Assembly: GCA_965207345.1 (NCBI GenBank) | Contig: OZ242280.1 | Location: 1,422,648-1,486,647 of the forward strand | Length of the DNA: 64,000 bases | From: G965207345 sp965207345 | GTDB lineage: Bacteria; Pseudomonadota; Gammaproteobacteria; PS1; Pseudothioglobaceae | Reading direction: 5' to 3' | In this document: positions 16,734 to 25,652 of the stretch, piece by piece | Layout: every line of letters starts with the position of its first letter | Position numbering within the stretch: the stretch's first letter is position 1 | Program-made: the position numbers and the translations under genes | Notes under the pieces: model-generated | Databases searched by the model: none | What the model was told of the DNA's origin: nothing | Seen by the model: only the letters and a program-made list of their open reading frames with translations

Positions 16734-17855
16734 ATAGGGATTATGTTGTGCGAGCTGGTGCATATATTTCTTGATATAATATTTTTCCTGATGGCAAAAT
16801 TTTTTAATTGCTTCTCTAAAAACTTGATGCCTTAAATAATGAGCGGAATAAGTTGTAACAGGTAAAAAACCACGAGGTAGTTTGTGTTCACCTTGTGCTC
16901 CTGGTTCAAAATATTTTAATTTATGTTTGATACAGTATTCTATGCCTTGATAGTAACATACTTCAAAGTGTAAATAATCAATATGTTCAATCGCTCCCCA
17001 GTGCCTACCATAGAGAGTGTTTTTATCCCTAAACATAAGTGCACCCGCGATTGTACGTTCATTTTTATCCGCTAACACTAGCAATATTTGCTCGGGCATT
17101 TGCTTTGCAATCGCTTTAAAAAAATCTAAATTGAGTGTTGGAAAACCACTTTTCTCATAAAAAGTATGTGCATAAAAATGATTAAAATTTATCCAATCTT
17201 CTGCACTTGTGCTATAACCATCTAGCAAACGCAGGCGAATATTTTGTGCATAAATACTTTTGCGCTCTCTACGAATATTTTTGCGTTTTTTCTGCTTAAG
17301 CGCCGCCAAAAAATCAGCAAAATTTTTGTAATTATTGTTATACCAATGAAATTGTAAATCTGTACGGAATAACATATTTTGTGCGCGTAAAAATGTTTTT
17401 TGCTTAAGTGTATTAAAAAGAATATGCAAACTACTTGCTACACTACTTGTCATTAATTGCTTAGCTGCATCCAATAAATATGGAAAAACTTTATTTTCAT
17501 CCTCTGTACGAGCTAAAAGCCTGTTACCAATAATTGGCGTATAAGGAATAGTTGAAACTAGTTTAGGATAATACGGCAATTGCTCTTTAGCATAAGCTTG
17601 ATGCCATAAATAATCAAAAACAAACTCGCCATAAGCATTATGTTTTTCATACAAAATAAAGGCACCAACAAGTAAATCATTTTTGTAGGCCAAGATATGT
17701 CTAGGTAGCCAACCCATTTTTTCGCCGACGCAGTGATATTTTTCTAAATTCGCTAAAAATTCATATCGGTAAAATGGATAATCATCTTCAAGTAAATTAT
17801 TCCAATCATCAGCATTAATTGAAAGCAAAGTATCTAAAACTTTAATGCGAAGCAT
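16722..17855 (-). CDS. FemAB-like GNAT-fold protein (DUF482/PF04339 type)
   Basis: A 377-residue cytoplasmic protein matching the proteobacterial DUF482 family: DDYPFYRYEFLANLEKYHCVG at the N-terminus, WLPRHILAYKNDLLVGAF, the RKNIRRERK basic motif (about residues 190-198), and the C-terminal CYYQGIEYCIKHKLKYFEPGAQGEHKLPRGF. The fold is related to FemAB aminoacyl and GNAT acyl transferases, but no reaction is established. It converges on precursor operon A. Some NHLP-type peptides are acylated by GNAT-like maturases, but this family is common as a lone chromosomal gene, so a link is only a possibility. Confidence 0.8.
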   Translation of the reverse strand: MLRIKVLDTLLSINADDWNNLLEDDYPFYRYEFLANLEKYHCVGEKMGWLPRHILAYKNDLLVGAFILYEKHNAYGEFVFDYLWHQAYAKEQLPYYPKLVSTIPYTPIIGNRLLARTEDENKVFPYLLDAAKQLMTSSVASSLHILFNTLKQKTFLRAQNMLFRTDLQFHWYNNNYKNFADFLAALKQKKRKNIRRERKSIYAQNIRLRLLDGYSTSAEDWINFNHFYAHTFYEKSGFPTLNLDFFKAIAKQMPEQILLVLADKNERTIAGALMFRDKNTLYGRHWGAIEHIDYLHFEVCYYQGIEYCIKHKLKYFEPGAQGEHKLPRGFLPVTTYSAHYLRHQVFREAIKKFCHQEKYYIKKYMHQLAQHNPYQKN

Positions 17856-18059
17856 CCTATTATAATTTTTTGAATTAAACGTGTAAATTTTAGACTAACG
17901 CCCTACGAGAAAACTTTTAGCGATCTTTTTCACTAAAATCAACATAGTAAATAAATTTTTGACCTACTATGCCCTGGTAACTATTTTACATTAAACTAAA
18001 TGATGTTCTACTTAGAATATATCCATTAACGGTATAATAGGCGTTTTTATTCTAAATTC

Positions 18060-19286
18060 ATGGCAATTATTGTTCAAAAATATGGTGGTAGCTCACTTGC
18101 CTCAAGTGCACATATTAAAGCAGTTGCTAAAAAGATTCACACATTTCAATTAAAAGGTTTTGACTTAGTAGTAAGTGTTTCTGCAATGAGCGGTGAAACA
18201 AATCGTCTAATAAAATGCGCTCAAGAAATACAAAGGTGGCCTGACCTAAGAGAATTAGATGTTTTGTTAGCAACTGGTGAGCAAACCAGCATTGCGCTAC
18301 TTGTAATGGCGCTTAAAGAAATAAATTGTGATGCTATTTCTTTTACGGGATATCAAATAAAAATTCTAACAAGCTGCCAACATGGAAAGGCGCGTATTAA
18401 AAGTATTGATACCAAACGTATTCATCAGCAACTAAGACAAAATAAAATTGTTATTGTCGCTGGTTTTCAAGGTATAAGTGAAGATGGTGATATTACTACT
18501 TTGGGCAGGGGGGGGTCAGATACTACTGCTGTTGCACTTGCAGCAACACTAAATGCACACGAATGTCAAATTTATAGCGATGTAGATGGTGTTTATACAA
18601 CAGACCCGCGCATTGAACCAAACGCTAGACGTATGCCAGCTGTGAACTACGAAGAAATGCTTGAACTAGCTAGCTTAGGTTCTAAGATATTACAAATTCG
18701 TTCAGTTGAGTTTGCAAGCAAATTTCAAGTACCACTTAGAGTATTATCATCTATGACTGATAATCCAACTGGAACGCTAATTACAAATGAGGAAAATATC
18801 ATGGAAAAGGCACTAATTTCTGGCATCGCACACCGGATAGATGAAGCAAAACTTAGTTTGATCGGTGTACCTGATAAACCAGGTATTGCCTTTCAAATAT
18901 TAGACGCTATTGCTCATGCTAATATTGAAGTGGATATGATTGTGCAATCAGTTTCTGCACGTGAGGGTATGAAGAATTTTGCCTTTACTGTGCATCGTAG
19001 TGACTTTGAAAAAGCGAATACTATACTAGAAGAGATTTGCATAAAACTTGGAGCACAAGGCGTGCAAGGTGATAATAATATTGCTAAAATATCGCTTGTC
19101 GGTGTCGGTATGCGTTCGCATGCTGGTATTGCAAGTAAAATGTTTGGTGTGCTATTTAAAGAAAATATTAATATTGATATGATTAGCACTTCAGAAATTA
19201 AGATATCAGTTGTGATTGATGAAAAATATTTAGAACTTGCTGTGCGCACATTGCACAGTGCTTTTAAATTAGATCAGCCATCTTAA
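18060..19286 (+). CDS. lysC: Aspartate kinase (LysC-type, monofunctional)
   Basis: A 408-residue enzyme that phosphorylates aspartate, the first step to lysine, threonine and methionine. The kinase domain carries KYGGSS at residues 7-12, LGRGGSDTTAVALAA (about 147-161) and the QIYSDVDGVYTTDPR segment. Two ACT domains follow (about 265-400), indicating feedback control by amino acids. The length matches the beta/gamma-proteobacterial single-domain type. The glycine-coding GRGG region contains eight consecutive G, in frame. ilvE follows 18 bp downstream. dapA and dapE in this window use its product. Confidence 0.95.
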   Translation: MAIIVQKYGGSSLASSAHIKAVAKKIHTFQLKGFDLVVSVSAMSGETNRLIKCAQEIQRWPDLRELDVLLATGEQTSIALLVMALKEINCDAISFTGYQIKILTSCQHGKARIKSIDTKRIHQQLRQNKIVIVAGFQGISEDGDITTLGRGGSDTTAVALAATLNAHECQIYSDVDGVYTTDPRIEPNARRMPAVNYEEMLELASLGSKILQIRSVEFASKFQVPLRVLSSMTDNPTGTLITNEENIMEKALISGIAHRIDEAKLSLIGVPDKPGIAFQILDAIAHANIEVDMIVQSVSAREGMKNFAFTVHRSDFEKANTILEEICIKLGAQGVQGDNNIAKISLVGVGMRSHAGIASKMFGVLFKENINIDMISTSEIKISVVIDEKYLELAVRTLHSAFKLDQPS

Positions 19287-19304
19287 AATTTCAGGAGAAA
19301 ATAA

Positions 19305-20234
19305 ATGCCTAAAATGAGTGACAGAGATGGCTGGATCTGGCTAGATGGACAATGGATAGAGTGGCGGGAAGCGAAAATACACGTTCTAACACATACTCTT
19401 CATTATGGCATGGGTGTATTTGAGGGTGTTCGTGCTTATGAAACTGCAAATGGTAGTGCTATATTTCGCTTAGAATCTCATACAGATAGGTTATTTAACT
19501 CTGCACACATTTTAGGAATAAACATTCCTTACGAAAAAAAATTCTTAAATGCGCTACAAAAAAAAGCTGTGCAAAAAAATAATTTAAAATCTGCCTACAT
19601 TCGCCCAATGTGTTTTTATGGCGCAGAAGGCATGGGATTAAGAGCAGATAATCTAAAAGTACACACCATGATTGCTGCATGGACATGGGGTAGTTACTTA
19701 GGTGAAGAAAGTATCAAAAAAGGTATTCGTATCCGCACTGCATCCTTTAACCGTCATCATGTTAATGCTATGATGTGTAAAGCAAAAGCAAATGGTAATT
19801 ATATTAATTCAATGCTTGCATTGCAAGAAGCGTTAAGTGATGGCTATGATGAAGCACTGTTACTAGATGTGGATGGATTTGTATGCGAGGGCAGTGGCGA
19901 AAATATTTTTTTCGTAAAAAATAACAGTATTTACACACCTGACCTAACTTCAGCACTTGCGGGTATTACACGTGATTCTGTGATAATACTGGCAAAAAAT
20001 TTAGGTTACAATATCATTGAAAAACGTATCACTAGAGATGAAGTGTATTGTGCAGATGAAGCATTTTTTACAGGCACAGCCGCAGAAATAACTCCAATTC
20101 GTGAAATTGATAGGCGTGTAATTGGCAATGGCACGCGCGGTAAAATCACCAAAATTTTACAAACACATTATTTTGACTGCGTCTATGGGCGCAATAAAAC
20201 TTATGATTATTGGCTCAGTGCTGGTAGAATATAA
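19305..20234 (+). CDS. ilvE: Branched-chain amino acid aminotransferase
   Basis: A 309-residue fold-type IV PLP enzyme that makes or degrades Leu, Ile and Val. The GVFEGVRAY segment (38-45), the PLP lysine K161 in CKAKANGNY, DEALLLDVDGFVCEGSGENIF and the C-terminal EAFFTGTAAEITPI are class signatures. A GGAG ribosome-binding site precedes the ATG. It lies downstream of lysC and is followed by a small zf-CHCC protein, a neighbour pair seen in other proteobacteria. Confidence 0.95.
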   Translation: MPKMSDRDGWIWLDGQWIEWREAKIHVLTHTLHYGMGVFEGVRAYETANGSAIFRLESHTDRLFNSAHILGINIPYEKKFLNALQKKAVQKNNLKSAYIRPMCFYGAEGMGLRADNLKVHTMIAAWTWGSYLGEESIKKGIRIRTASFNRHHVNAMMCKAKANGNYINSMLALQEALSDGYDEALLLDVDGFVCEGSGENIFFVKNNSIYTPDLTSALAGITRDSVIILAKNLGYNIIEKRITRDEVYCADEAFFTGTAAEITPIREIDRRVIGNGTRGKITKILQTHYFDCVYGRNKTYDYWLSAGRI

Positions 20235-20327
20235 CGTTTTTCTTATTTTAAAATTGACTGCATTTTTTTGATTTTAAAAGAATAAAACTAAAATATTATT
20301 TAATGCTATCAATACCCAGGGAAAGAC

Positions 20328-20510
20328 ATGGCTAAAGTTTATGAACATATGTCGTATTACACTCTGTACAAAGTGGATTTGCCTTTTTTTTGTCCGCCTA
20401 AAAATGAAAGGATTGACATCGCCCATCCCAAAGTTTTTTTAGATTTTAGTAAAAATAACAAAGTACGTTGTCCATATTGTTCAACAGAATATGTTCTTGA
20501 GGATTGTTAA
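20328..20510 (+). CDS. Small zinc-finger protein (zf-CHCC / NDUFS6-like)
   Basis: A 60-residue protein with the zf-CHCC pattern: HPKVFLDFSKNNKVRCPYCSTEYVLED, in which one His and two Cys of CPYC bind Zn, with a further Cys at the end. The family includes the accessory NDUFS6 subunit of mitochondrial complex I and many small bacterial proteins of unknown role. It lies between ilvE and aroK. Confidence 0.8.
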   Translation: MAKVYEHMSYYTLYKVDLPFFCPPKNERIDIAHPKVFLDFSKNNKVRCPYCSTEYVLEDC

Positions 20511-20565
20511 GAAGATTATACTGACTCATTAATATAACAGGGTTTTATATTAAATAAGCACTACA

Positions 20566-21093
20566 ATGACAATCTCGCACAAACCCATTATTTTAATTGG
20601 TCCTATGGGTTCTGGTAAAACTTCCGTAGGGCGTCATCTTGCTGATATTTTGAAACGAGATTTTTTTGACACTGACCATGAATTAATCAAACATACAGGC
20701 GTGAATATTAGCCATATTTTTGATATAGAAGGCGAGAGCGGATTTCGTCATCGTGAAGCAAACATACTAGCAAAGTTATGTACTTTAAATGACATTGTGC
20801 TTGCAACTGGCGGTGGCATTATTATCAAAACAAAAAATAGAGCGATTTTGCGAAAAAGTGGTGTGGTGATTTATTTACGTTCTTCTATTAAATGTTTAAC
20901 TAAAAGATTGAAATATAGCAGTAATCGCCCTTTACTAGAAAATGTGTCTGATAAAATAGAGGCTATTACTGATATTTTTAATCAAAGAAAACATTTATAT
21001 GAATCGGTTGCTGATATAACAATCAACACTTCGCATAAAAAACTCTATGTGATTATTAGTGAAATAAAAAAAGCACTGGGCGATGCACGGTAA
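20566..21093 (+). CDS. aroK: Shikimate kinase
   Basis: A 175-residue P-loop kinase for step five of the shikimate pathway. The Walker A is GPMGSGKTSVGRHLA (residues 12-26); the substrate-binding FFDTDHELIKHTG, GFRHREA and LATGGGII motifs follow; and RPLLE lies in the lid. In most gammaproteobacteria aroK precedes aroB; here it is followed by a TolC-like gene that overlaps its last 11 bp. Confidence 0.95.
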   Translation: MTISHKPIILIGPMGSGKTSVGRHLADILKRDFFDTDHELIKHTGVNISHIFDIEGESGFRHREANILAKLCTLNDIVLATGGGIIIKTKNRAILRKSGVVIYLRSSIKCLTKRLKYSSNRPLLENVSDKIEAITDIFNQRKHLYESVADITINTSHKKLYVIISEIKKALGDAR

Positions 21094-22498
21094 AAAAATT
21101 GAATTCTGGCATATCAAATTTTTATTTATAGTTATAATTTGTATGCTAGCTGTTACATCTGCTAAAGCTCAAGCAATGTCAACTGCAGAGTTTATCGCTC
21201 GTCTTAAAGCATATCACCCATTTTTTAATCAACAAGAAATTACAAGTGCACTTGCTGAAAATGAAAAACATGCACAATTAGCAGGGGAGGATTGGTCTTT
21301 TAGTGTGAATGCTGACTACCGTAATCAGAACACGGACCACATTGCTAGTGTGCGTGAGAATTATAAAGAACAGAAACAAACGAGTGTGGTGACCGCATTA
21401 TCTAGAAATGTTTATCAAACTGGAGGGCGTGTTCACTTTGCTTACACAAGCAAGCACACACAAAATAATTTAGAACGTTACCATAATAGCCTTTCGCTAG
21501 ATTATACACATCCACTTTGGCGCAACCGAGATGGTATCAATGATAAGCTTGGCTATGATTTAGCAGCTTTTGATGCACAAAAAAACACTGCTTTACGCGC
21601 AAACAGGGAACAAAAATTTTTGCTTGATCAACTTAAAACTTGGCTAGATCTAAGTTTTTTACAAGAACAAGTTGTCATTAATGAGAAACGCTTAGCTTTA
21701 GCTAATAAGGAATTAACGCTTGCCCAAGAAAAATTTAATGCTTCTCTATTAGAAAAAGTAGATGTATTGCTTCAAAAAGATGCGAAAGAGCGTATAACAC
21801 AACAATTATTAGCTGCTAAACAAGAGTTAACAGCACTCAAAACAACACTGAGTGTTGTGCTTGGTGTGATGCAAAATGAAGTGGTCTCTGATGGAAATTT
21901 ATACGTACTTAGCCCAAGTCAAACAATTATTAGCAGATCCTATTTAATGGCAAATAATTATTTATTAAAAAGCATTGCGCTGGATAGAAAAAAAAATAAA
22001 CGTGCATTACTATCTATTAGAAATAAACACCATCCTGCTTTAGATTTACACCTTAATTTAACTAGATCAGGAGAAAATAATAATTTTAGCAATAGTCTAA
22101 CGAAGCAAAGCCCAGATGCTAGTATTGGTGTTAATTTATCATATCCTCTTGGTAATTTAGAAAATAATAGTCGAACACAGGAAATTTTACTTAATTTAGA
22201 AAATTTAAATTATAAATATGAACGAACGCTAAGAGAGATATATGCCAAAGCACGTAGCACTGAAAAACGCACAGAAATACTAGAAAATATTTTAGCATCT
22301 AATATTATGCAATTAGCAATTGCTAAAAAACGTAGTCAGGAAGAATCACTTCGCTATCAAAACGGATACGGCGATGCCGTCTTTGTAATTAACGCTCAAG
22401 ATAATGAACAAAATGTGATGCTTTCTTATGCACAAAATGCCACAAATTATCAAAAAATGCTATTAGAATACAAGGCTATTTTTAACCAGATTGAATAA
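21083..22498 (+). CDS. TolC family outer-membrane channel protein
   Basis: A 471-residue protein with an N-terminal signal sequence (hydrophobic core at about 13-27, cleavage after an Ala-rich stretch near 31). Long periodic helices of the TolC type run from about 155-265 and 370-470, and the C-terminal repeat contains the usual Q/N-rich coiled-coil pattern (RSQEESLRYQNGYGDAVFVINAQDN). Such trimers form the outer-membrane exit of tripartite efflux or type I secretion systems. No membrane-fusion protein or ABC/RND pump is adjacent. The start overlaps the 3' end of aroK. Confidence 0.85.
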   Translation: MHGKKIEFWHIKFLFIVIICMLAVTSAKAQAMSTAEFIARLKAYHPFFNQQEITSALAENEKHAQLAGEDWSFSVNADYRNQNTDHIASVRENYKEQKQTSVVTALSRNVYQTGGRVHFAYTSKHTQNNLERYHNSLSLDYTHPLWRNRDGINDKLGYDLAAFDAQKNTALRANREQKFLLDQLKTWLDLSFLQEQVVINEKRLALANKELTLAQEKFNASLLEKVDVLLQKDAKERITQQLLAAKQELTALKTTLSVVLGVMQNEVVSDGNLYVLSPSQTIISRSYLMANNYLLKSIALDRKKNKRALLSIRNKHHPALDLHLNLTRSGENNNFSNSLTKQSPDASIGVNLSYPLGNLENNSRTQEILLNLENLNYKYERTLREIYAKARSTEKRTEILENILASNIMQLAIAKKRSQEESLRYQNGYGDAVFVINAQDNEQNVMLSYAQNATNYQKMLLEYKAIFNQIE

Positions 22499-22596
22499 AG
22501 GTTTTGGAGCAAATTAAAATTTTTATGCCTAAAAAATCCTTATATTCTGATAGTTAAATCAAAACTGTTAGCATAAAAAATAAAAATATAACCGTA

Positions 22597-23403
22597 ATGC
22601 TTGCACAAAATTTAAAACAAGTTAAACCTCCTAAAACTTTATTAAAATCGGTTGGAAAAGCAATATATGATTTTGAGATGGTAAAATCTGACGATCGTGT
22701 GTTATTAGCTGTTTCAGGTGGCAAGGATTCCTTAGGTTTATTTCATATTTTAAGACACTTGCAAAAACACGCACCCATTCGTTTCATGCTTGGCGTTGTT
22801 AGTATTGACCCTAAAAGTGATATATTTGATTTAAAACCGCTAAAAAAATATTTTTTAGATTATCAAGTGCCCTATTTTCCTGAAAGTTTTGCAATTTTAG
22901 AACAGGCAAAAAAAAGTATGCAGGGTAATTCTTATTGTGCATTTTGTGCCAGAATGAAACGTGGCTTGATGTACAAAGTAGCAAAAAGACAACATTATAA
23001 CGTGCTCGCACTTGGACAACATTTAGATGATTTAGCAGAAAGTTTATTGATGTCTATTTTTCACAATGGGTGCATATCAACGATGAAGGCGCATTATTTA
23101 AGCAAATACACGCTAAATGACAATCGCGCAATTCGTGTTATTAGACCCATGATTTACGTACGTGAAAGACAGTTAAGGGATTTTGCACAAAAAGAAAATT
23201 TACCTGTTATTAGGGAAAATTGTCCTGCTTGTTTTAAGAAACCAACTGAACGTGCTTATTTTAAAGCGTGGTTAAACAAAGAGGAGGGGCGTATTGCAAA
23301 CTTATATCCTAATATAAAAAGTGCCATAAAACCAATACTTGAGAAGTCATCTTATTGGCAAAGTAAATCATTAAAATGCTTCATTAAAAAAACAAATGAT
23401 TAG
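22597..23403 (+). CDS. ttcA: tRNA 2-thiocytidine biosynthesis protein TtcA
   Basis: A 268-residue PP-loop ATPase that thiolates cytidine 32 of certain tRNAs. The PP-loop is LLAVSGGKDSLG (about residues 36-47). The Fe-S-binding cysteines lie in YCAFCARMKRG and CPACFKKP. The LALGQHLDDLAESLLM segment is a TtcA signature. The cluster it needs is supplied by the ISC system encoded about 2 kb downstream. Its last 8 bp overlap the next gene. Confidence 0.93.
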   Translation: MLAQNLKQVKPPKTLLKSVGKAIYDFEMVKSDDRVLLAVSGGKDSLGLFHILRHLQKHAPIRFMLGVVSIDPKSDIFDLKPLKKYFLDYQVPYFPESFAILEQAKKSMQGNSYCAFCARMKRGLMYKVAKRQHYNVLALGQHLDDLAESLLMSIFHNGCISTMKAHYLSKYTLNDNRAIRVIRPMIYVRERQLRDFAQKENLPVIRENCPACFKKPTERAYFKAWLNKEEGRIANLYPNIKSAIKPILEKSSYWQSKSLKCFIKKTND

Positions 23404-24238
23404 ATTATTTCTTATCTTTTTTGCACACCTACCACTAAAATTTAATCATTTTTTAGGTGCTTTTTTAGGTTTTTTATTGTACGTCTTTAACACTAACACC
23501 AAAAAAATAACGCAAAAAAATTTAGCGCTGTGTATGCCAGAACTATCACCTAAAGCGCACGAAAAAATTTCCAAAAACAGCCTCATCCATTTTGGTAAAG
23601 GATTAACAGAATTAGCACTAATTTGGTATCAGTCTATTGAAAAAAACAAACGTCTAATTAAAAAAGTAACTGGTGGCAAAAATATTATGCAAAAAGAAGC
23701 CATTATTATTCTAGCACCGCATTTAGGTTGCTGGGAACTAATTGCTCGTTTTTGTGCACATATTAGAGAAATAACAGTATTGTATAAATCACCTAGTAAT
23801 AAACAAAAAGATAATTTACTCTATCATGCTAGAAAAGCGAAAAATATTCACTTAGTGGATACAAGTATTAAGGGTTTAATAAAATTACAAAACGCCATCA
23901 AACAAAAACACCTCATTGGAATTTTGCCCGATCAAACGCCAACAAAACAAAAAAATAGCGTTAATGCTAATTTTTTTAATATCCCAACACCAACAATGAC
24001 ATTACTAGTTAAATTAGCAAGAAAATATCGTATTCGCATTGTAATGACGTGGATAAATCGCCTAAATTTTGGTGATGGTTTTGAAATTAATTTCAAACCA
24101 ATTGAGGTAGTTAGTGCCGATAATGATATAAAATCTGATTGTAATTTAATGAACCACCACATTGAAAATTTAATTAGACAATATCCAACGCAATATTTGT
24201 GGCAATATAAACGCTTTAAACATATTATAAAATATTAG
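23396..24238 (+). CDS. Lipid A late acyltransferase of the LpxL/LpxM (HtrB) family
   Basis: A 280-residue inner-membrane acyltransferase with an N-terminal hydrophobic anchor (about residues 2-30) and the catalytic H-x4-E/D motif in APHLGCWELI (about 107). GILPDQTP and the C-terminal PTQYLWQYKRFKH, a family hallmark, are also present. It adds secondary acyl chains to lipid A, implying an LPS outer membrane. Whether it is LpxL or LpxM cannot be told from sequence. It overlaps ttcA by 8 bp. Confidence 0.88.
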   Translation: MIRLFLIFFAHLPLKFNHFLGAFLGFLLYVFNTNTKKITQKNLALCMPELSPKAHEKISKNSLIHFGKGLTELALIWYQSIEKNKRLIKKVTGGKNIMQKEAIIILAPHLGCWELIARFCAHIREITVLYKSPSNKQKDNLLYHARKAKNIHLVDTSIKGLIKLQNAIKQKHLIGILPDQTPTKQKNSVNANFFNIPTPTMTLLVKLARKYRIRIVMTWINRLNFGDGFEINFKPIEVVSADNDIKSDCNLMNHHIENLIRQYPTQYLWQYKRFKHIIKY

Positions 24239-24338
24239 CCACCAAAAAAATAAGATGAATCATCAAAAAACTAAATGAAATGATGTGACGGATAACCCCT
24301 TGTTCTACTAAGACTTACATATTTTACCAAGCAATATA

Positions 24339-25079
24339 ATGAAATTAATGACGAAATGGGCTGAAGATATTAAATGCGTTTTTGCGCGAGACCCAGCGGC
24401 AAGAAATATTTTTGAAGTTATAACCTGCTATCCAGGCGTGCAAGCACTGATGGTGCACCGTCTAGGCCAACGCTTATGGCAGTTAAAACTTTATTGGTTG
24501 GCGCGTTTTTTAGCAGGTATTAGCCGCTGGATTACTGGTATTGAAATACATCCAAACGCCAAAATTGGTCGACGTTTTTTTATTGATCATGGTATGGGCG
24601 TTGTAATTGGTGAAACTGCTGAAATTGGTGATGATTGCACCCTTTATCACGGCGTTACCTTAGGTGGCGTTAGCTGGGATAAAGGCAAACGCCACCCAAC
24701 ACTTAAAAATGGCGTTATCATTGGCGCGGGTGCTAAAATACTTGGACCTATTGTATTAGGTAATAATGTTAAGGTAGGTTCAAATTCTGTTGTCATAAAA
24801 TCTATTGATGATAACCAAACTGTCATCGGTGTGCCAGCACGCTTGCTTAAAGAACAACAACAACATCTAGAAAAAATCAATAAAACTGCAAGTAATATTG
24901 GCTTTAATGCCTATGGTATGGGCAAAGAAAATATGGTTGATCCAACCATACAAGCGGTCAATGCAATTTTAGATCACCTTTATAAACTTGACCAACAAAT
25001 GCATGTCATATCAGAAAAACTCAATGTAGCATATAATAAAGATATTGACATTGATAACCTAGAAATTAAAGACAAATAA
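24339..25079 (+). CDS. cysE: Serine O-acetyltransferase
   Basis: A 246-residue left-handed beta-helix acetyltransferase of the short CysE type, which makes O-acetylserine for cysteine synthesis. The N-terminal VFARDPAARNIFEVITCYPG helix region, the catalytic HGMGVVIGETAEIG and YHGVTLGG hexapeptide turns, and KVGSNSVVIKSI coils are visible. The C-terminal about 60 residues are an acidic/charged tail. Its position upstream of iscR-iscS is common and functionally sensible, because IscS takes sulfur from cysteine. Confidence 0.94.
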   Translation: MKLMTKWAEDIKCVFARDPAARNIFEVITCYPGVQALMVHRLGQRLWQLKLYWLARFLAGISRWITGIEIHPNAKIGRRFFIDHGMGVVIGETAEIGDDCTLYHGVTLGGVSWDKGKRHPTLKNGVIIGAGAKILGPIVLGNNVKVGSNSVVIKSIDDNQTVIGVPARLLKEQQQHLEKINKTASNIGFNAYGMGKENMVDPTIQAVNAILDHLYKLDQQMHVISEKLNVAYNKDIDIDNLEIKDK

Positions 25080-25140
25080 TATTACTAAAATATTTTCTTG
25101 TCTGACATGCTAAAAACAACCATGAAAAATATATAGTTAT

Positions 25141-25170
25141 TTACTTGACTAAAATACTTGGTTATTATAG
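25141..25170 (+). promoter_or_regulatory. IscR type 1 operator overlapping the isc promoter
   Basis: The 25 bp at 25141-25165 match the E. coli type 1 IscR consensus (ATASYYGACTRWWWYAGTCRRSTAT) at about 21 positions, including the GACTAAAATA core. The same bases contain a -35-like TTGACT (25145-25150) and a -10-like TATAGA lies near 25166, so bound [2Fe-2S]-IscR would block the promoter. It lies about 50 bp upstream of iscR, as in E. coli. The consensus was recalled from memory. Confidence 0.68.
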
Positions 25171-25217
25171 AATGAGTAGCATATCAGACTATAGGACATT
25201 ATAAGCCAATATAAAAA

Positions 25218-25652
25218 ATGCAACTAACAACAAAAGGACGCTACGCTATTACAGCAATGCTGGATTTAGCTACTAATCATCATAAGCGAGTACCGGTTAC
25301 ACTTGATGTAATCTCCCAGCGGCAAAGTATTTCCCTCTCTTATTTGGAACAACTTTTTGCTAGATTGAGAAAAAATGGTTTAGTGAAAAGTATTCGCGGA
25401 CCCGGAGGTGGCTATTTACTGAATTTAAAAGCTCAAGACATTAATTTAACGCAAATCATTGAAGCTGTTGATGAGAATATTGACTTGCGCCGTTGTAAAG
25501 GCATTAAAGAAAAAAAATGTTTGGGCGTCAAAAGATGTATTTCACACCAGCTTTGGTGTGAGGTGAGTGAGCAGTTACGTGGCTTTTTAAGCCAAAAAAC
25601 TTTACAGCAAGTAATCAATGATTTTAATAACAGTGAGAGAGATGTGTTATGA
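25218..25652 (+). CDS. iscR: Fe-S cluster regulator IscR
   Basis: A 144-residue Rrf2-family repressor. The winged helix occupies the first 70 residues (MQLTTKGRYAITAMLDLA, SISLSYLEQLFARLRKNGLV, GPGGGYLL). The [2Fe-2S] ligands are C93, C101, C107 and H110; the first spacing is two residues longer than in E. coli (C92-C98-C104-H107). It senses Fe-S status and represses its own operon. Its stop overlaps the iscS ATG, giving coupled translation. Confidence 0.95.
   Translation: MQLTTKGRYAITAMLDLATNHHKRVPVTLDVISQRQSISLSYLEQLFARLRKNGLVKSIRGPGGGYLLNLKAQDINLTQIIEAVDENIDLRRCKGIKEKKCLGVKRCISHQLWCEVSEQLRGFLSQKTLQQVINDFNNSERDVL

Noticed and set aside
22597..23403. TtcA considered as a possible RiPP-modifying enzyme
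   Set aside because: The PP-loop plus Cys pattern and length fit the housekeeping tRNA thiolase, and it is not adjacent to a precursor gene.
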